Shown: positions 1-7,422, counted from the stretch's first letter. The stretch: 24,390 nucleotides of DNA from an uncultured Collinsella sp. (GCA_902491895.1 CABUJH010000031.1:1-24390), one strand, 5' to 3'. Notes: generated by a model from the letters alone, not told the origin. Made by a program: numbers and translations.

Positions 1-93
1 TAAACTGAAGGGACTGACCCCGGAGGAGTTCCGGAGACAGTCCCTTGCGGCGTAGCTTTTATTTAAGCCGTCCAAGTTTTGGGGTGCAGTTCA
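1..93 (+). mobile_element. Right end of an IS3-family insertion sequence
   Basis: The first 93 bases hold the 3' end of a transposase frame (2-55) followed by a terminal inverted repeat at about 69-93, ending ...GGGGTGCAGTTCA. IS3-family elements end in CA-3' and carry a right repeat of the GTCCAAGTTTTGGGG type, which is seen here at 70-84. The rest of the element lies to the left of the window, so its left repeat, its length and any target duplication cannot be read. It inserted just beyond the 3' end of ilvE and does not interrupt it. The subgroup (perhaps IS150-like) is an inference. Confidence 0.75.
2..55 (+). CDS. IS3-family transposase OrfB, C-terminal end (partial)
   Basis: Only the last 17 codons are present, reading KLKGLTPEEFRRQSLAA and stopping at TAG 53-55. 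The pattern K-L-K-G-[LM]-[ST]-P-x-[EQ]-[FY]-R-x-x-[SA]-L is the usual C-terminal tail of IS3-family DDE integrase/transposase OrfB proteins. The catalytic DDE residues lie outside the window, so activity cannot be judged. The terminal inverted repeat 15 bases downstream supports the call. The coding bases 8-46 also form a hairpin (AAGGGACTG at 8-16 with CAGTCCCTT at 38-46, inner stem 20-24 with 30-34), which is unusual for the end of a coding region. Confidence 0.72.
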   Translation, partial: KLKGLTPEEFRRQSLAA

Positions 94-171
94 GTGCGCA
101 GCGGGGGTTCTTTCATGTCCGAGGACGCGCCGGAAAGGAAGGTCGCCCTCGGGCCGGACATACAAGACAGC

Positions 172-1224
172 TTACGCGACGGTGTAAACCCAGTTGTGCT
201 TATCCTCAACAGCACCAGACTGGATGCCCGTCAGGGTCTCGCGGAGCTTCTTCATCACAGGACCGATCTCGGTGTAGCCAGCCGGGAAGGTCACAGTCTC
301 GTCGGCACCGTAGACCTTGTTGTCGATCTCGCCGACCGGGGAGATAACGGCAGCGGTGCCGCACAAACCGCACTCAACAAAGGTGCCGGCCTTGACCTCG
401 GCCCACTCGACGGGACGCTGGTCGACGGTCATGCCCAGGTCCTCAGCGACCTGAACGAGCGAACGACGGGTGATGGAGGGCAGGATGGAGTCGGTGTGCG
501 ACTGCGGGACAACAAGCGTGCCGTCCTCCTTCACGAACAGGACGTTGGCGCCACCGGTCTCCTCGACATAGGTGCGGGACTCGGAGTCGAGATACAGGTT
601 CTCGGCATAGCCCTCGCGGTGAGCCTCCATCGTGGGCTTGAGGGACATGGCGTAGTTGAGGCCGGCCTTGATGTTGCCGGTGCCGTGCGGTGCGGCGCGG
701 TCGTACTCGGAAACGCGCAGCTTGACAGGCTTGAGGCCACCCTTAAAGTACGGACCGACCGGGGTCACGAGAATGCGGAACGTGTACTCAGGAGCGGGAG
801 CCACGCCGATTACGTCACCGGAGCCGATCATAAACGGACGCACATACAGGGTTGCGCCAGAGCCGAAGGGCGGAACCCATGCAGCGTTGGCAGAGACGAC
901 CTGCTTGACGGCCTCGACAAATTTGTCCTTGGGGAACGGGGGCATCTCGAGGCGCTGGGCGGAGTTGTACATACGCTCGGCGTTCATATCGGGACGGAAG
1001 CAGACGATGCTGCCGTCCTCGGCGGTGTAGGCCTTCAGGCCCTCAAAGACCTCCTGGCAGTAGTGGAAGATGCCGCCACACTCGGAGACATGCAGGGTGT
1101 GGTCGGTGGTCAGGCCGCCCTCGTCCCACTCGCCGTCCTTCCAATGGGCCTCATAGCTGTAATCGGTCTTCATGTAGCCAAAGCCGAGGCTACCCCAATC
1201 GATATCCTTCTTCTCGACAGTCAT
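172..1224 (-). CDS. ilvE: Branched-chain amino acid aminotransferase
   Basis: A cytosolic class IV (fold type IV) PLP aminotransferase of 350 residues that interconverts leucine, isoleucine and valine with their 2-oxo acids, using glutamate/2-oxoglutarate. The length fits the longer BCAT type II group. The PLP lysine is expected at K186 in N-I-K-A-G-L-N-Y, and the downstream E-x-G-G-A-N-V-L-F motif and the early Q-E-V-F-E-G-L-K-A-Y block are typical. The ATG at 1224 was chosen because AAGGAG lies 5-10 bases upstream and family similarity begins there; the frame stays open further upstream but that part looks non-coding. The gene stands alone, with an IS end beyond its stop and no ilv biosynthesis genes nearby. 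A palindrome at 1413-1432 may control it together with the importer at the right end. Confidence 0.95.
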   Translation of the reverse strand: MTVEKKDIDWGSLGFGYMKTDYSYEAHWKDGEWDEGGLTTDHTLHVSECGGIFHYCQEVFEGLKAYTAEDGSIVCFRPDMNAERMYNSAQRLEMPPFPKDKFVEAVKQVVSANAAWVPPFGSGATLYVRPFMIGSGDVIGVAPAPEYTFRILVTPVGPYFKGGLKPVKLRVSEYDRAAPHGTGNIKAGLNYAMSLKPTMEAHREGYAENLYLDSESRTYVEETGGANVLFVKEDGTLVVPQSHTDSILPSITRRSLVQVAEDLGMTVDQRPVEWAEVKAGTFVECGLCGTAAVISPVGEIDNKVYGADETVTFPAGYTEIGPVMKKLRETLTGIQSGAVEDKHNWVYTVA

Positions 1225-1412
1225 ATGTCGCTCCTTACATACACGGTTGCATACTCGCGAACCCGCACGCAAGGACCGAAGCCGGCCGCGTCGCAACGTC
1301 GCATACCCGGAAGCGTAGAGCCGGGCAGGACACGCGGGCAGCATCAAAGCCGATGGCACGTCGATTCGCATGCAGGTGATTGTACTCCCCGCACGCCTTG
1401 GATAAAACGTTT

Positions 1413-1432
1413 TTCTTTAACTAAGTAAAGTA
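1413..1432 (-). promoter_or_regulatory. Candidate operator upstream of ilvE
   Basis: The core CTTTAACTAAGTAAAG at 1415-1430 has arms CTTTA and TAAAG. It aligns at 15 of 20 positions with the palindrome at 24209-24228 in front of the amino acid ABC importer. On the minus strand it could overlap a weak promoter (TTTACT, 17-base spacer, TTTATC). The bound regulator is unknown. Confidence 0.4.
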
Positions 1433-1450
1433 TTTTCATTTGCCTTCAAC

Positions 1451-1486
1451 ACAAAAGGCCCGCCATCGAATCCGATGACGGGCCTT
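1451..1486 (-). terminator. Rho-independent terminator of the dedA-like gene
   Basis: AAGGCCCG (1455-1462) pairs with CGGGCCTT (1479-1486), extended after one mismatch by CATCG (1464-1468) with CGATG (1473-1477) and a 4-base loop. On the minus strand the stem runs into TTTTGTGTT. It lies 28 bases past the DedA stop. Confidence 0.85.
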
Positions 1487-1514
1487 GGAATTAACGTCCG
1501 AAAACAAGCTCGGA

Positions 1515-2162
1515 CTAGGCGTTCTTTTTACCGAGCTTAGCCTTAACCAGACCGACCACGGTCGGAATGATCGACACGGCGACAATGCCGACGATCAGCA
1601 GCTCAAAGTGCTCCTGCACAAACGGAATGCCACCAAAGAAGTAACCCAGCAGCGTAAAGACCGTCGACCAGGTAATGCCACCCAGCACGTTAAAAACGAC
1701 AAAGTTGCGCCAATGCATGCCGCCCATGCCGGCGATAAAAGGCACAAAGGTGCGGATGAACGGGAAGAAGCGACCGAGGAAGATGGCCAGATGGCCCCAC
1801 TTATCCAGGAAATCCTCGGACTTTTTGATACGCTCGGGCGTCATGGCCTTTACCTTGCCCGAGGCGATGATCTTGCGGCCAAAGAAGTGGCCGATCATAA
1901 AGTTGCACTGATCGCCCAGGATGGCTGCGGCCCATGCGGTGGCCAGAAGCGCAACAATGTTAAAGCCGCCATTATGGGCAAAGAAGCCCGAGGCAAACAG
2001 CAGCGAGTCGCCGGGAAGGAACGGGAAGAACACCACGCCCGTCTCGATAAAGATGATTAGGAACACGCAGCCGTAGGCCATAAGCGGGCCGGCGGCAATC
2101 CAGCTGGCGATCGCGGTGCGCGGGTCCTTAAGCAGCTCGGCGATAAAATTGATGAAACCCAT
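1515..2162 (-). CDS. DedA family integral membrane protein
   Basis: A 215-residue polytopic inner-membrane protein of the DedA/SNARE-associated (VTT) family. Family members are implicated in flipping of undecaprenyl phosphate or phospholipids and in envelope and proton-motive-force homeostasis; the substrate of this one is unknown. Diagnostic motifs are present: E-x-G-x-x-x-P-x-L-P-G-D in the N-terminal half (ETGVVFFPFLPGD), and G-R-F-x-P-x-x-R-T-x-x-P-F-x-A-G-x-x-x-M in the C-terminal half. Hydrophobic segments lie around residues 25-55, 65-85, 130-155, 160-180 and 185-205. The ATG at 2162 is preceded by GAGAGG; the upstream in-frame codons do not look like part of the family. The gene is monocistronic with its own terminator. 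A -10-like TATACT lies on the minus strand at the complement of 2209-2214. Confidence 0.9.
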   Translation of the reverse strand: MGFINFIAELLKDPRTAIASWIAAGPLMAYGCVFLIIFIETGVVFFPFLPGDSLLFASGFFAHNGGFNIVALLATAWAAAILGDQCNFMIGHFFGRKIIASGKVKAMTPERIKKSEDFLDKWGHLAIFLGRFFPFIRTFVPFIAGMGGMHWRNFVVFNVLGGITWSTVFTLLGYFFGGIPFVQEHFELLIVGIVAVSIIPTVVGLVKAKLGKKNA

Positions 2163-2331
2163 GAAGTAAAACCTCTCAGTTGTGGGCGCGGACACGTCCA
2201 CGTTGACCAGTATACGGTTGCGATGCGAGCACGGGCCAAACCCCTCAAAAGTCTTACTTCATTACCAGCAAGTTTGCATAACTGACACTTGTCGCCCAAA
2301 GCAAAGCAAGATCGCCCTTCCTAATCCCTAG

Positions 2332-2379
2332 CGAATCGCTATACTTTATTGAATCGCATTGTCACGGCGCTAAGGGAGG
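2332..2379 (+). promoter_or_regulatory. cysE promoter region with a direct repeat, and RBS
   Basis: A -10-like TATACT lies at 2340-2345, flanked on both sides by the heptamer GAATCGC (2332-2338 and 2351-2357, 19 bases apart). The strong Shine-Dalgarno AGGGAGG at about 2373-2379 fixes the GTG start of cysE. No good -35 is visible. The direct repeat could be a regulator site, but that is only inferred. Confidence 0.4.
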
Positions 2380-2386
2380 GCGGCCG

Positions 2387-3091
2387 GTGAGCTTTATCAA
2401 TACCATTCGCGAGGACATCAAGACCGTCCAGGCGCAAGACCCTGCCGCGCAAAATGCCCTGGTCATCTTCCTTTCCTACCCTGGCCTGCACGCCAAGTGG
2501 AACCACGTGCCCGAGCACTGGCTGTGGGAGCACGGCCATCGTTCGCTCGCCCGTGTGCTCTCGCAAATCACCCGCCACATCACCGGCGTCGAGATTCATC
2601 CCGCCGCGCAGATCGGCAAGCACTTCTTTATCGACCACGCCATGGGCGTCGTTATTGGCGAGACTGCCATCGTGGGCGACAACTGTGTGCTCTACCAGGG
2701 CGTCACGCTCGGCGGCACCGGCAACGAGACCGGCAAACGCCACCCCACCCTGGGCAACAATGTCACGGTGGGCACGGGCGCCAAGGTACTTGGCAACATC
2801 CACATTGGCAACAACGTCAAGATCGGCGGCAACTCGGTCGTCGTCAAGGACGTGCCCGACAACTGCACCGTCGTGGGCGTGCCCGGGCGCATCATCAAGC
2901 GCAACGGCTGCCGCGTGTTCGAGGAGAGTTTCGACGCCAAGCAGCATCGCGAGTACATGCCCGATGACGCCGCCGAGCAGTCCGCCCTCAACCGCCAGGG
3001 CATCACCGAGAATGCCCGCCGCGTCAAGGAACTCGAGCGAGAGGTGGCCGAGCTCAAGGCCCTCGTCGCCAAGCTCGTGGACGAACGCTAG
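2387..3091 (+). CDS. cysE: Serine O-acetyltransferase
   Basis: CysE (234 residues) transfers acetyl from acetyl-CoA to L-serine, giving O-acetylserine for cysteine synthesis in the cytosol. The N-terminal helical domain (about 1-60) is followed by a left-handed beta-helix of hexapeptide repeats (about 65-180) containing H-A-M-G-V-V-I-G-E, the glycine-rich G-V-T-L-G-G-T-G block and the K-R-H-P-T-L-G loop typical of the active site. After the usual end of the family (G-V-P-G-R-I-I-K) there is a further tail of about 50 residues that ends in a predicted coiled coil rich in E, K, L and V (about 207-234); this is longer than many CysE proteins and may affect oligomerisation or CysK binding. The start is GTG, chosen from the AGGGAGG eight bases upstream. 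No cysK is adjacent. Confidence 0.95.
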   Translation: MSFINTIREDIKTVQAQDPAAQNALVIFLSYPGLHAKWNHVPEHWLWEHGHRSLARVLSQITRHITGVEIHPAAQIGKHFFIDHAMGVVIGETAIVGDNCVLYQGVTLGGTGNETGKRHPTLGNNVTVGTGAKVLGNIHIGNNVKIGGNSVVVKDVPDNCTVVGVPGRIIKRNGCRVFEESFDAKQHREYMPDDAAEQSALNRQGITENARRVKELEREVAELKALVAKLVDER

Positions 3092-3129
3092 GAACGCAAG
3101 CGGCACAAAACGACATCGGCATCAACGCA

Positions 3130-3164
3130 AAGGCGCGCCAGGGAATTCATCCCCGGCGCGCCTT
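3130..3164 (+). terminator. Rho-independent terminator of cysE
   Basis: AAGGCGCGCC (3130-3139) pairs perfectly with GGCGCGCCTT (3155-3164) and is followed by TTATTTGT. It lies 38 bases past the cysE stop and could also serve the convergent exporter operon. Confidence 0.85.
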
Positions 3165-3172
3165 ATTTGTGA

Positions 3173-3201
3173 TGTGGCAAAGAGACTGTCCCTTTGTCAC
3201 A
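3173..3201 (-). repeat. REP-like hairpin, CAAAGGGACAGTC type
   Basis: A near-perfect 29-base palindrome: on the minus strand TGTGACAAAGGGAC faces GTCTCTTTGCCACA around a single central base, with one mismatch and one G-T pair. It touches the stop codon of the exporter gene ending at 3202. No T-run follows on either strand, so a simple terminator is unlikely. Its core GGGACAG matches the hairpins at 12838, 15027 and 18218. Confidence 0.6.
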
Positions 3202-5196
3202 TTATGCGAACTGGCTCAGATAGAGGTCGGCGTAGGCACCCTCGGCAGCCAGCAGCTCCTTATGCGTGCCCTGCTCGATAATGTTGCCGTGATCCATGAC
3301 CAAGATCAGGTCGGCGTCCACGATCGTCGACAGGCGGTGCGCGATCACAAAGCTCGTGCGCCCGCGCATGAGCGCGTCCATGGCACGACCGATGGCAAGC
3401 TCGGTACGTGTATCCACGCTTGAGGTCGCCTCGTCCAGGATGAGAATCGCCGGGTTATTGAGCAGCACGCGTGCGATGGTCAGCAGCTGACGCTGGCCCT
3501 GGCTGATGCTTTCGGCATCGTTGGCCACGCGCGTGTCGTAGCCCTGCGGCATGGTGCGCACAAAGAAGTCGACCTGCGCGGCGCGCGCAGCCGCCACGAT
3601 CTCCTCACGCGTCGCCTCGGGACAGCCGTAGGCGATGTTTTCGGCAATCGTGCCATCGAACAGCCAGGCGTCCTGCAGCACCATGCCAAACTGCTGCCGT
3701 AGCTCGCCGCGGTCCATGCGGCTCGTATCCACGCCGTCGAGCGTAATACGCCCGCCGTCAATCTCGTAGAAGCGCATGAGCAGGTTGATGAGCGTCGTCT
3801 TGCCCGCGCCCGTGGTTCCCACCACGGCAATCTTCTGGCCCGGCTCGGCGGTAAACGACACGTCGTGCATAAGCGGCTTGTCGGGCGAATAACCAAAGCG
3901 CACGTGCTCAAAGGAGATGCGACCCTCAACGCGACCCGGCAGCTTGGCGGCCTCGTCCGGCAGCGGATCGGCCTCCATCTCGGGCTCATCGAGCAGGTCG
4001 AACACGCGCTCCGCACTCGCCAACGCGCTCTGCAGCGAGTTGAAGGTAAACGACAGCTGCGTCATGGGTTCGGACGCCTCGTAGATAAACTGGAAGAACG
4101 CCTGGAACACGCCGACGGTCATGTGACCGGCAACCAGCATGCTGCAGCCCACCAGCGCGATCACGATCTGCGCCAAACGGCCGATAAAGCGCACCGCAGG
4201 GCCGACGGCATTGATCATAAAGTCGGCCTTGGCACTCACGCGTGCCAGCTCGCCCGAGGCCTGGTGCACCTCGGCAGAACTTTGGCGTTCGCGGTTAAAC
4301 GCGCGGATCACCAGACGGCCCGAATAGCCTTCCTCGACCGCACTCGTAATCTTGGACACCCACTCCTGGCGCTCGCCCGTCACATCGTGTGTGCGGCGCG
4401 AGACGACCTTCGTCACCAGCAGCGACAGTGCCGTAAAGAACAGAAAGACGAGCGTAAGCTGCACGCTGAACACGAACATCACGCTCACAGCACCAACAAC
4501 CGTGCCGATCGACACGAGCAGCTGCAGCAATCCGCGCTGCATGCTCTCGGACATCTTGTCCAGGTCGTTGGTCGCGCGGCTGACGACCTCGCCGGGACGA
4601 TGCGCGTCAAAATAGGCGAGCGGCAGACGGTTGAGCTTTTGCGCGATGCGGTTGCGCAGGCGCAGATTGAGACGCTCAGCGACGCTCGACATCAAAAAGC
4701 TCTGGAGCGCATAGAACGAGGCAGCGGCAGTCCAGATCATAAAGTAGACGAAAATGGTCTTGCCGCAGTTCTCCCAGGTGATGCTGAAAGTGGTGTCGTT
4801 GGCAAACGCCACCTGAATGTGGCCCCACAGCTCATCGATCACGCGGGCGCTATATGCCGGCGCGGCGGTGTTAAAGATGACATAGAACACAATGCTCGCG
4901 AACACGATATAGAAGCGCCAATGGTCGCCGGCAGCCTCACTCCACAGGCGGCGCACCGTCGCCCAGGTATCCCGAGGCGTCTCGTCCTCGTCTTCGTCGT
5001 CCACGTCGCGCATACGCTCTGCCTCGGCGCGGGCGCGCTCGTCCTCGGCACGTTCGTTTTCCTCGTAGAGCGCTTGGCGGCGAGCCTCGCGCTTGGCGGC
5101 GTCATCCAGCTCGGTCGACGCGGCAGCCGTTTCCTCGACCAGTCCCGCGGCAGCGGCGTCATCAACGCCGCCCTGCTTCTTGAGCTCCCCGGTCAT
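3202..5196 (-). CDS. ABC exporter half-transporter with canonical catalytic residues (partner of 5198-6934)
   Basis: A 664-residue fused membrane-ATPase half-transporter of the multidrug/lipid exporter type, likely pairing with the upstream gene as a heterodimer. Six membrane helices span about residues 90-380. The ATPase domain shows Walker A G-T-T-G-A-G-K-T-T, Q-loop Q-D-A-W-L-F, a variant signature I-S-Q-G-Q in place of LSGGQ, Walker B I-L-I-L-D-E with catalytic E589, and the switch histidine H620. An unusual cytosolic N-terminal extension of about 85 residues, rich in E, R, A and D and probably coiled, makes it longer than the normal 580 or so. The ATG at 5196 was preferred to an upstream GTG (5205) because GGGAGGTGA sits eight bases before it; only one base separates it from the previous stop. 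Substrate unknown. Confidence 0.93.
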   Translation of the reverse strand: MTGELKKQGGVDDAAAAGLVEETAAASTELDDAAKREARRQALYEENERAEDERARAEAERMRDVDDEDEDETPRDTWATVRRLWSEAAGDHWRFYIVFASIVFYVIFNTAAPAYSARVIDELWGHIQVAFANDTTFSITWENCGKTIFVYFMIWTAAASFYALQSFLMSSVAERLNLRLRNRIAQKLNRLPLAYFDAHRPGEVVSRATNDLDKMSESMQRGLLQLLVSIGTVVGAVSVMFVFSVQLTLVFLFFTALSLLVTKVVSRRTHDVTGERQEWVSKITSAVEEGYSGRLVIRAFNRERQSSAEVHQASGELARVSAKADFMINAVGPAVRFIGRLAQIVIALVGCSMLVAGHMTVGVFQAFFQFIYEASEPMTQLSFTFNSLQSALASAERVFDLLDEPEMEADPLPDEAAKLPGRVEGRISFEHVRFGYSPDKPLMHDVSFTAEPGQKIAVVGTTGAGKTTLINLLMRFYEIDGGRITLDGVDTSRMDRGELRQQFGMVLQDAWLFDGTIAENIAYGCPEATREEIVAAARAAQVDFFVRTMPQGYDTRVANDAESISQGQRQLLTIARVLLNNPAILILDEATSSVDTRTELAIGRAMDALMRGRTSFVIAHRLSTIVDADLILVMDHGNIIEQGTHKELLAAEGAYADLYLSQFA

Positions 5197-5197
5197 G

Positions 5198-6934
5198 CTA
5201 CTCACCTCCCTTCATTTGCGATTCCGCGATGGCGCGGTACACCTCGCAGGTTTCCATAAGCTCGCCATGCGTGCCCAAGCCCACGACCTCGCCGTCCTTG
5301 AGCACAACGATCTGGTCGGCATGCAAAATAGTCGAGATGCGCTGCGCGATGATGAGCACCGCGGCGTCGCGCGTCTCGTCCTGCAGCGCATGGCGCAGGG
5401 CCGCATCGGTCTTAAAGTCCAGGGCCGAAAAACTATCGTCGAAGATATACAGGTCGGCGCGCTTCATGAGCGCGCGAGCAATGGCCAGGCGCTGGCGCTG
5501 GCCGCCCGAAAAGTTCGTACCGCCCTGGGCAACCGGGGTATCGAGCCCCTGCGGTTGGTCGAGTACAAAGGTGCTCTGGGCAACCTCAAGCGCGTGAAGC
5601 ATGTCGCCCTCGGTCGCGCCTTCGTTACCAAAGCGAAGGTTGCTCGCCACCGTGCCCGAGAACAGCCACGCCTTCTGCGGCACATAGGCAATGCGCCCGC
5701 GGATTTCATCTTGCGTAAGCTCGCGCAGGTCCACACCATTCAGGCGAATGGAGCCCTTGGTGGCATCGTGGAAGCGCAGCAGAAGCTTTGCCACCGTCGA
5801 TTTGCCCGAGCCTGTCGAGCCAACGATCGCAGTCGTCTGACCGCGACGGCAGGCAAAGCTCAGGTCGCACAGGGTGTCCTCGTCGGCATCGTCAAAGCGA
5901 AACGACATGTGGTCGAACACAGCCACCGCATCGGCTTCGTCTTGGGGCTCGCGCGCCCCGTCATCCAGCGTGCGCTCGCCATCGACGATGCTCGGCTCAA
6001 TCTCCAACACCTGCTGCGCACGGTTCAGGCACGCGGCAGCACGCGGAAGCGTCAGCACCACCATCTGGGCCATCATCACAAAGAACAGGATCAGAATTGC
6101 ATACTCCAGCACCGCCGAGATACTCGCAATCTGCATGGCGTGGGCGCCTACGCGGTTGCCGCCCACCCACAGCACCGCCACCTCGGCGATGTTCATCAAA
6201 AAGAAGCTTGAGCTGTCGAGGCCCACAAACAGGTGGTTGACTTTGATGGCGTTGGCGGCGTATTCGCTAAACACCTCGTCCAGACGCCGTTCCTCGTGGC
6301 GCTCCTTGTTAAACGCACGGATGACGCGCACGCCCACAATATTCTCGCGCAGCACCACGTTCATGCGGTCGATAAAGCCCTGTAGGCGCATAAAAATCGG
6401 CGCCGCGTTGGCAACCGTAAAGACCGCCGCCACCAGCACAATCGCAACGACTACGCCCAGAAGCGTGCCCATGGCGGGATCGATAAACCAGGCGAAGATG
6501 ATGCCCGCCACAGCCAAAAACGGCACGGGCAGCACCAGCTGAATCGTCTGCAGAATCGCCTGCTGAATCACGTTGATGTCGTTGAGCGAGCGCGTGATCA
6601 TCGATCCGGTGCCAAAGCGCTCAAAATCGCTGGCCGCGAGCTCGAGCGATTTGTCGTACACGGCATTGCGGATATCGCAAGCCACGTTGGCGGCCAGGCG
6701 CGCCGAAAGATAGCAGCCCAGCACCGTGCCGCCGCTAGCCATGCTGGTCGCGATAAACATGTATAGGCCGTTGCGTAAAATGTAGTCGATATCGCCCGTG
6801 GTAATACCGGTGTTGACCATGTTCGCCAGCATCGTGGGAACCAGCAGCGTACCGACGTTATCCACCAGCAGCACCAGCAGCGTCACTGCGACAAGCCCTC
6901 GATATGGCTTTAGAAACCTCATTAACAGTCGCAC
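5198..6934 (-). CDS. ABC exporter half-transporter with degenerate catalytic residues
   Basis: A 578-residue ABC exporter subunit (six membrane helices in about 1-310, ATPase domain after about 340). Walker A G-S-T-G-S-G-K-S-T, Q-loop P-Q-K-A-W-L-F-S-G-T and signature F-S-G-G-Q-R-Q-R are good, but the Walker B glutamate is replaced by aspartate (D499-D500) and the switch histidine by glutamine (Q531). This is the pattern of heterodimeric exporters such as TM287/288 and LmrCD, in which one subunit supplies the non-hydrolytic nucleotide site. It follows the MarR gene directly: the reading frames overlap by 13 bases if GTG 6934 is used, or by TAATG if ATG 6922 is used. GTG is preferred because GAGGGGG sits four bases upstream. 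Translational coupling with the MarR gene is likely. Confidence 0.93.
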   Translation of the reverse strand: MRLLMRFLKPYRGLVAVTLLVLLVDNVGTLLVPTMLANMVNTGITTGDIDYILRNGLYMFIATSMASGGTVLGCYLSARLAANVACDIRNAVYDKSLELAASDFERFGTGSMITRSLNDINVIQQAILQTIQLVLPVPFLAVAGIIFAWFIDPAMGTLLGVVVAIVLVAAVFTVANAAPIFMRLQGFIDRMNVVLRENIVGVRVIRAFNKERHEERRLDEVFSEYAANAIKVNHLFVGLDSSSFFLMNIAEVAVLWVGGNRVGAHAMQIASISAVLEYAILILFFVMMAQMVVLTLPRAAACLNRAQQVLEIEPSIVDGERTLDDGAREPQDEADAVAVFDHMSFRFDDADEDTLCDLSFACRRGQTTAIVGSTGSGKSTVAKLLLRFHDATKGSIRLNGVDLRELTQDEIRGRIAYVPQKAWLFSGTVASNLRFGNEGATEGDMLHALEVAQSTFVLDQPQGLDTPVAQGGTNFSGGQRQRLAIARALMKRADLYIFDDSFSALDFKTDAALRHALQDETRDAAVLIIAQRISTILHADQIVVLKDGEVVGLGTHGELMETCEVYRAIAESQMKGGE

Positions 6935-7422
6935 GACTCCCCCTCACGTCGATCTTGCATCTGGCTTGCGGCTGCCACCTGCTGTTTAAATGTCTCGCAC
7001 TCGTCGCCGAGCACCTGAGAGAATTTGCCAATCAAGCGCATAATCTCGCGCTGCTCACATGGCTCAAGCGCGCCAAAGGCTCGCTGCTCGGCCTTGAGTG
7101 CCGGCAGCGCATAACGCTCGGCAAATCGCCTGCCCTCTTCGGTCAGGCTCACAACCTTGTTCTTACGGCTGCCTTCGGCAAACTCCAACGTTGCGAAGCC
7201 CCGCGCCGTCAAGGTTTTAATTGCCGAATTGATGGTCTGCTTGCTGTAGAACCATTCGCTTGTCAGACGGCTTACGGCAATACTGCCGCCCGCCGTGCTG
7301 GTATCGACGAGCATCCAGTAAGCGCAGTCCGAAAGGCCGCAGGCACGCGAGAACTCCGAATAGATATGGTCGAGTCCATTGAGCAACCGGTCGAAGTCGA
7401 CCAGTTTAACCGCACCATTCAT
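6922..7422 (-). CDS. MarR family transcriptional regulator
   Basis: A 166-residue winged-helix regulator, first gene of the exporter operon and presumably its repressor. The central part (about 45-110) matches the MarR fold: recognition-helix region S-K-Q-T-I-N-S-A-I-K-T-L followed by the wing (G-S-R-K-N-K-V-V-S-L-T-E-E-G). Helices at either end would form the dimer interface. The C-terminus ends in C-D-C, and further cysteines occur at C29, C34 and in the C-terminal helix region, so redox or metal sensing is conceivable but unproven. The start ATG 7422 follows GGTGGGA. The promoter carries two copies of an operator-like sequence, which supports autoregulation together with the transporter. 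Confidence 0.9.
   Translation of the reverse strand: MNGAVKLVDFDRLLNGLDHIYSEFSRACGLSDCAYWMLVDTSTAGGSIAVSRLTSEWFYSKQTINSAIKTLTARGFATLEFAEGSRKNKVVSLTEEGRRFAERYALPALKAEQRAFGALEPCEQREIMRLIGKFSQVLGDECETFKQQVAAASQMQDRREGESCDC

Larger units (their letters stand above)
1225..1514. other. ilvE-dedA intergenic region
   Basis: About 290 bases with no gene. Reading toward ilvE it contains the dedA terminator (1451-1486), an AT-rich palindromic block (1413-1432), the 13-base motif GGATAAAACGTTT (1400-1412), and a possible minus-strand -10 (TACAAT, complement of 1379-1384). The long ilvE leader shows no T-box or attenuator that I can recognise. Confidence 0.6.

Noticed and set aside
94..171. Terminator of ilvE between its stop codon and the IS end
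   Set aside because: GTCCG/CGGAC (117-121 with 157-161) could pair weakly, but the arms are short, far apart and without a T-run.
79..1428. Long plus-strand open frame opposite ilvE
   Set aside because: The minus strand encodes an unmistakable aminotransferase with RBS; the plus-strand translation is low-complexity shadow sequence.
1225..1450. T-box or attenuator in the ilvE leader
   Set aside because: No T-box sequence, no specifier-like stem and no terminator/antiterminator pair could be found; the only terminator there serves the dedA-like gene.
3865..5259. Long plus-strand open frame opposite the ABC exporter
   Set aside because: Histidine- and arginine-rich mirror of the exporter; no start signal and no recognisable domain.
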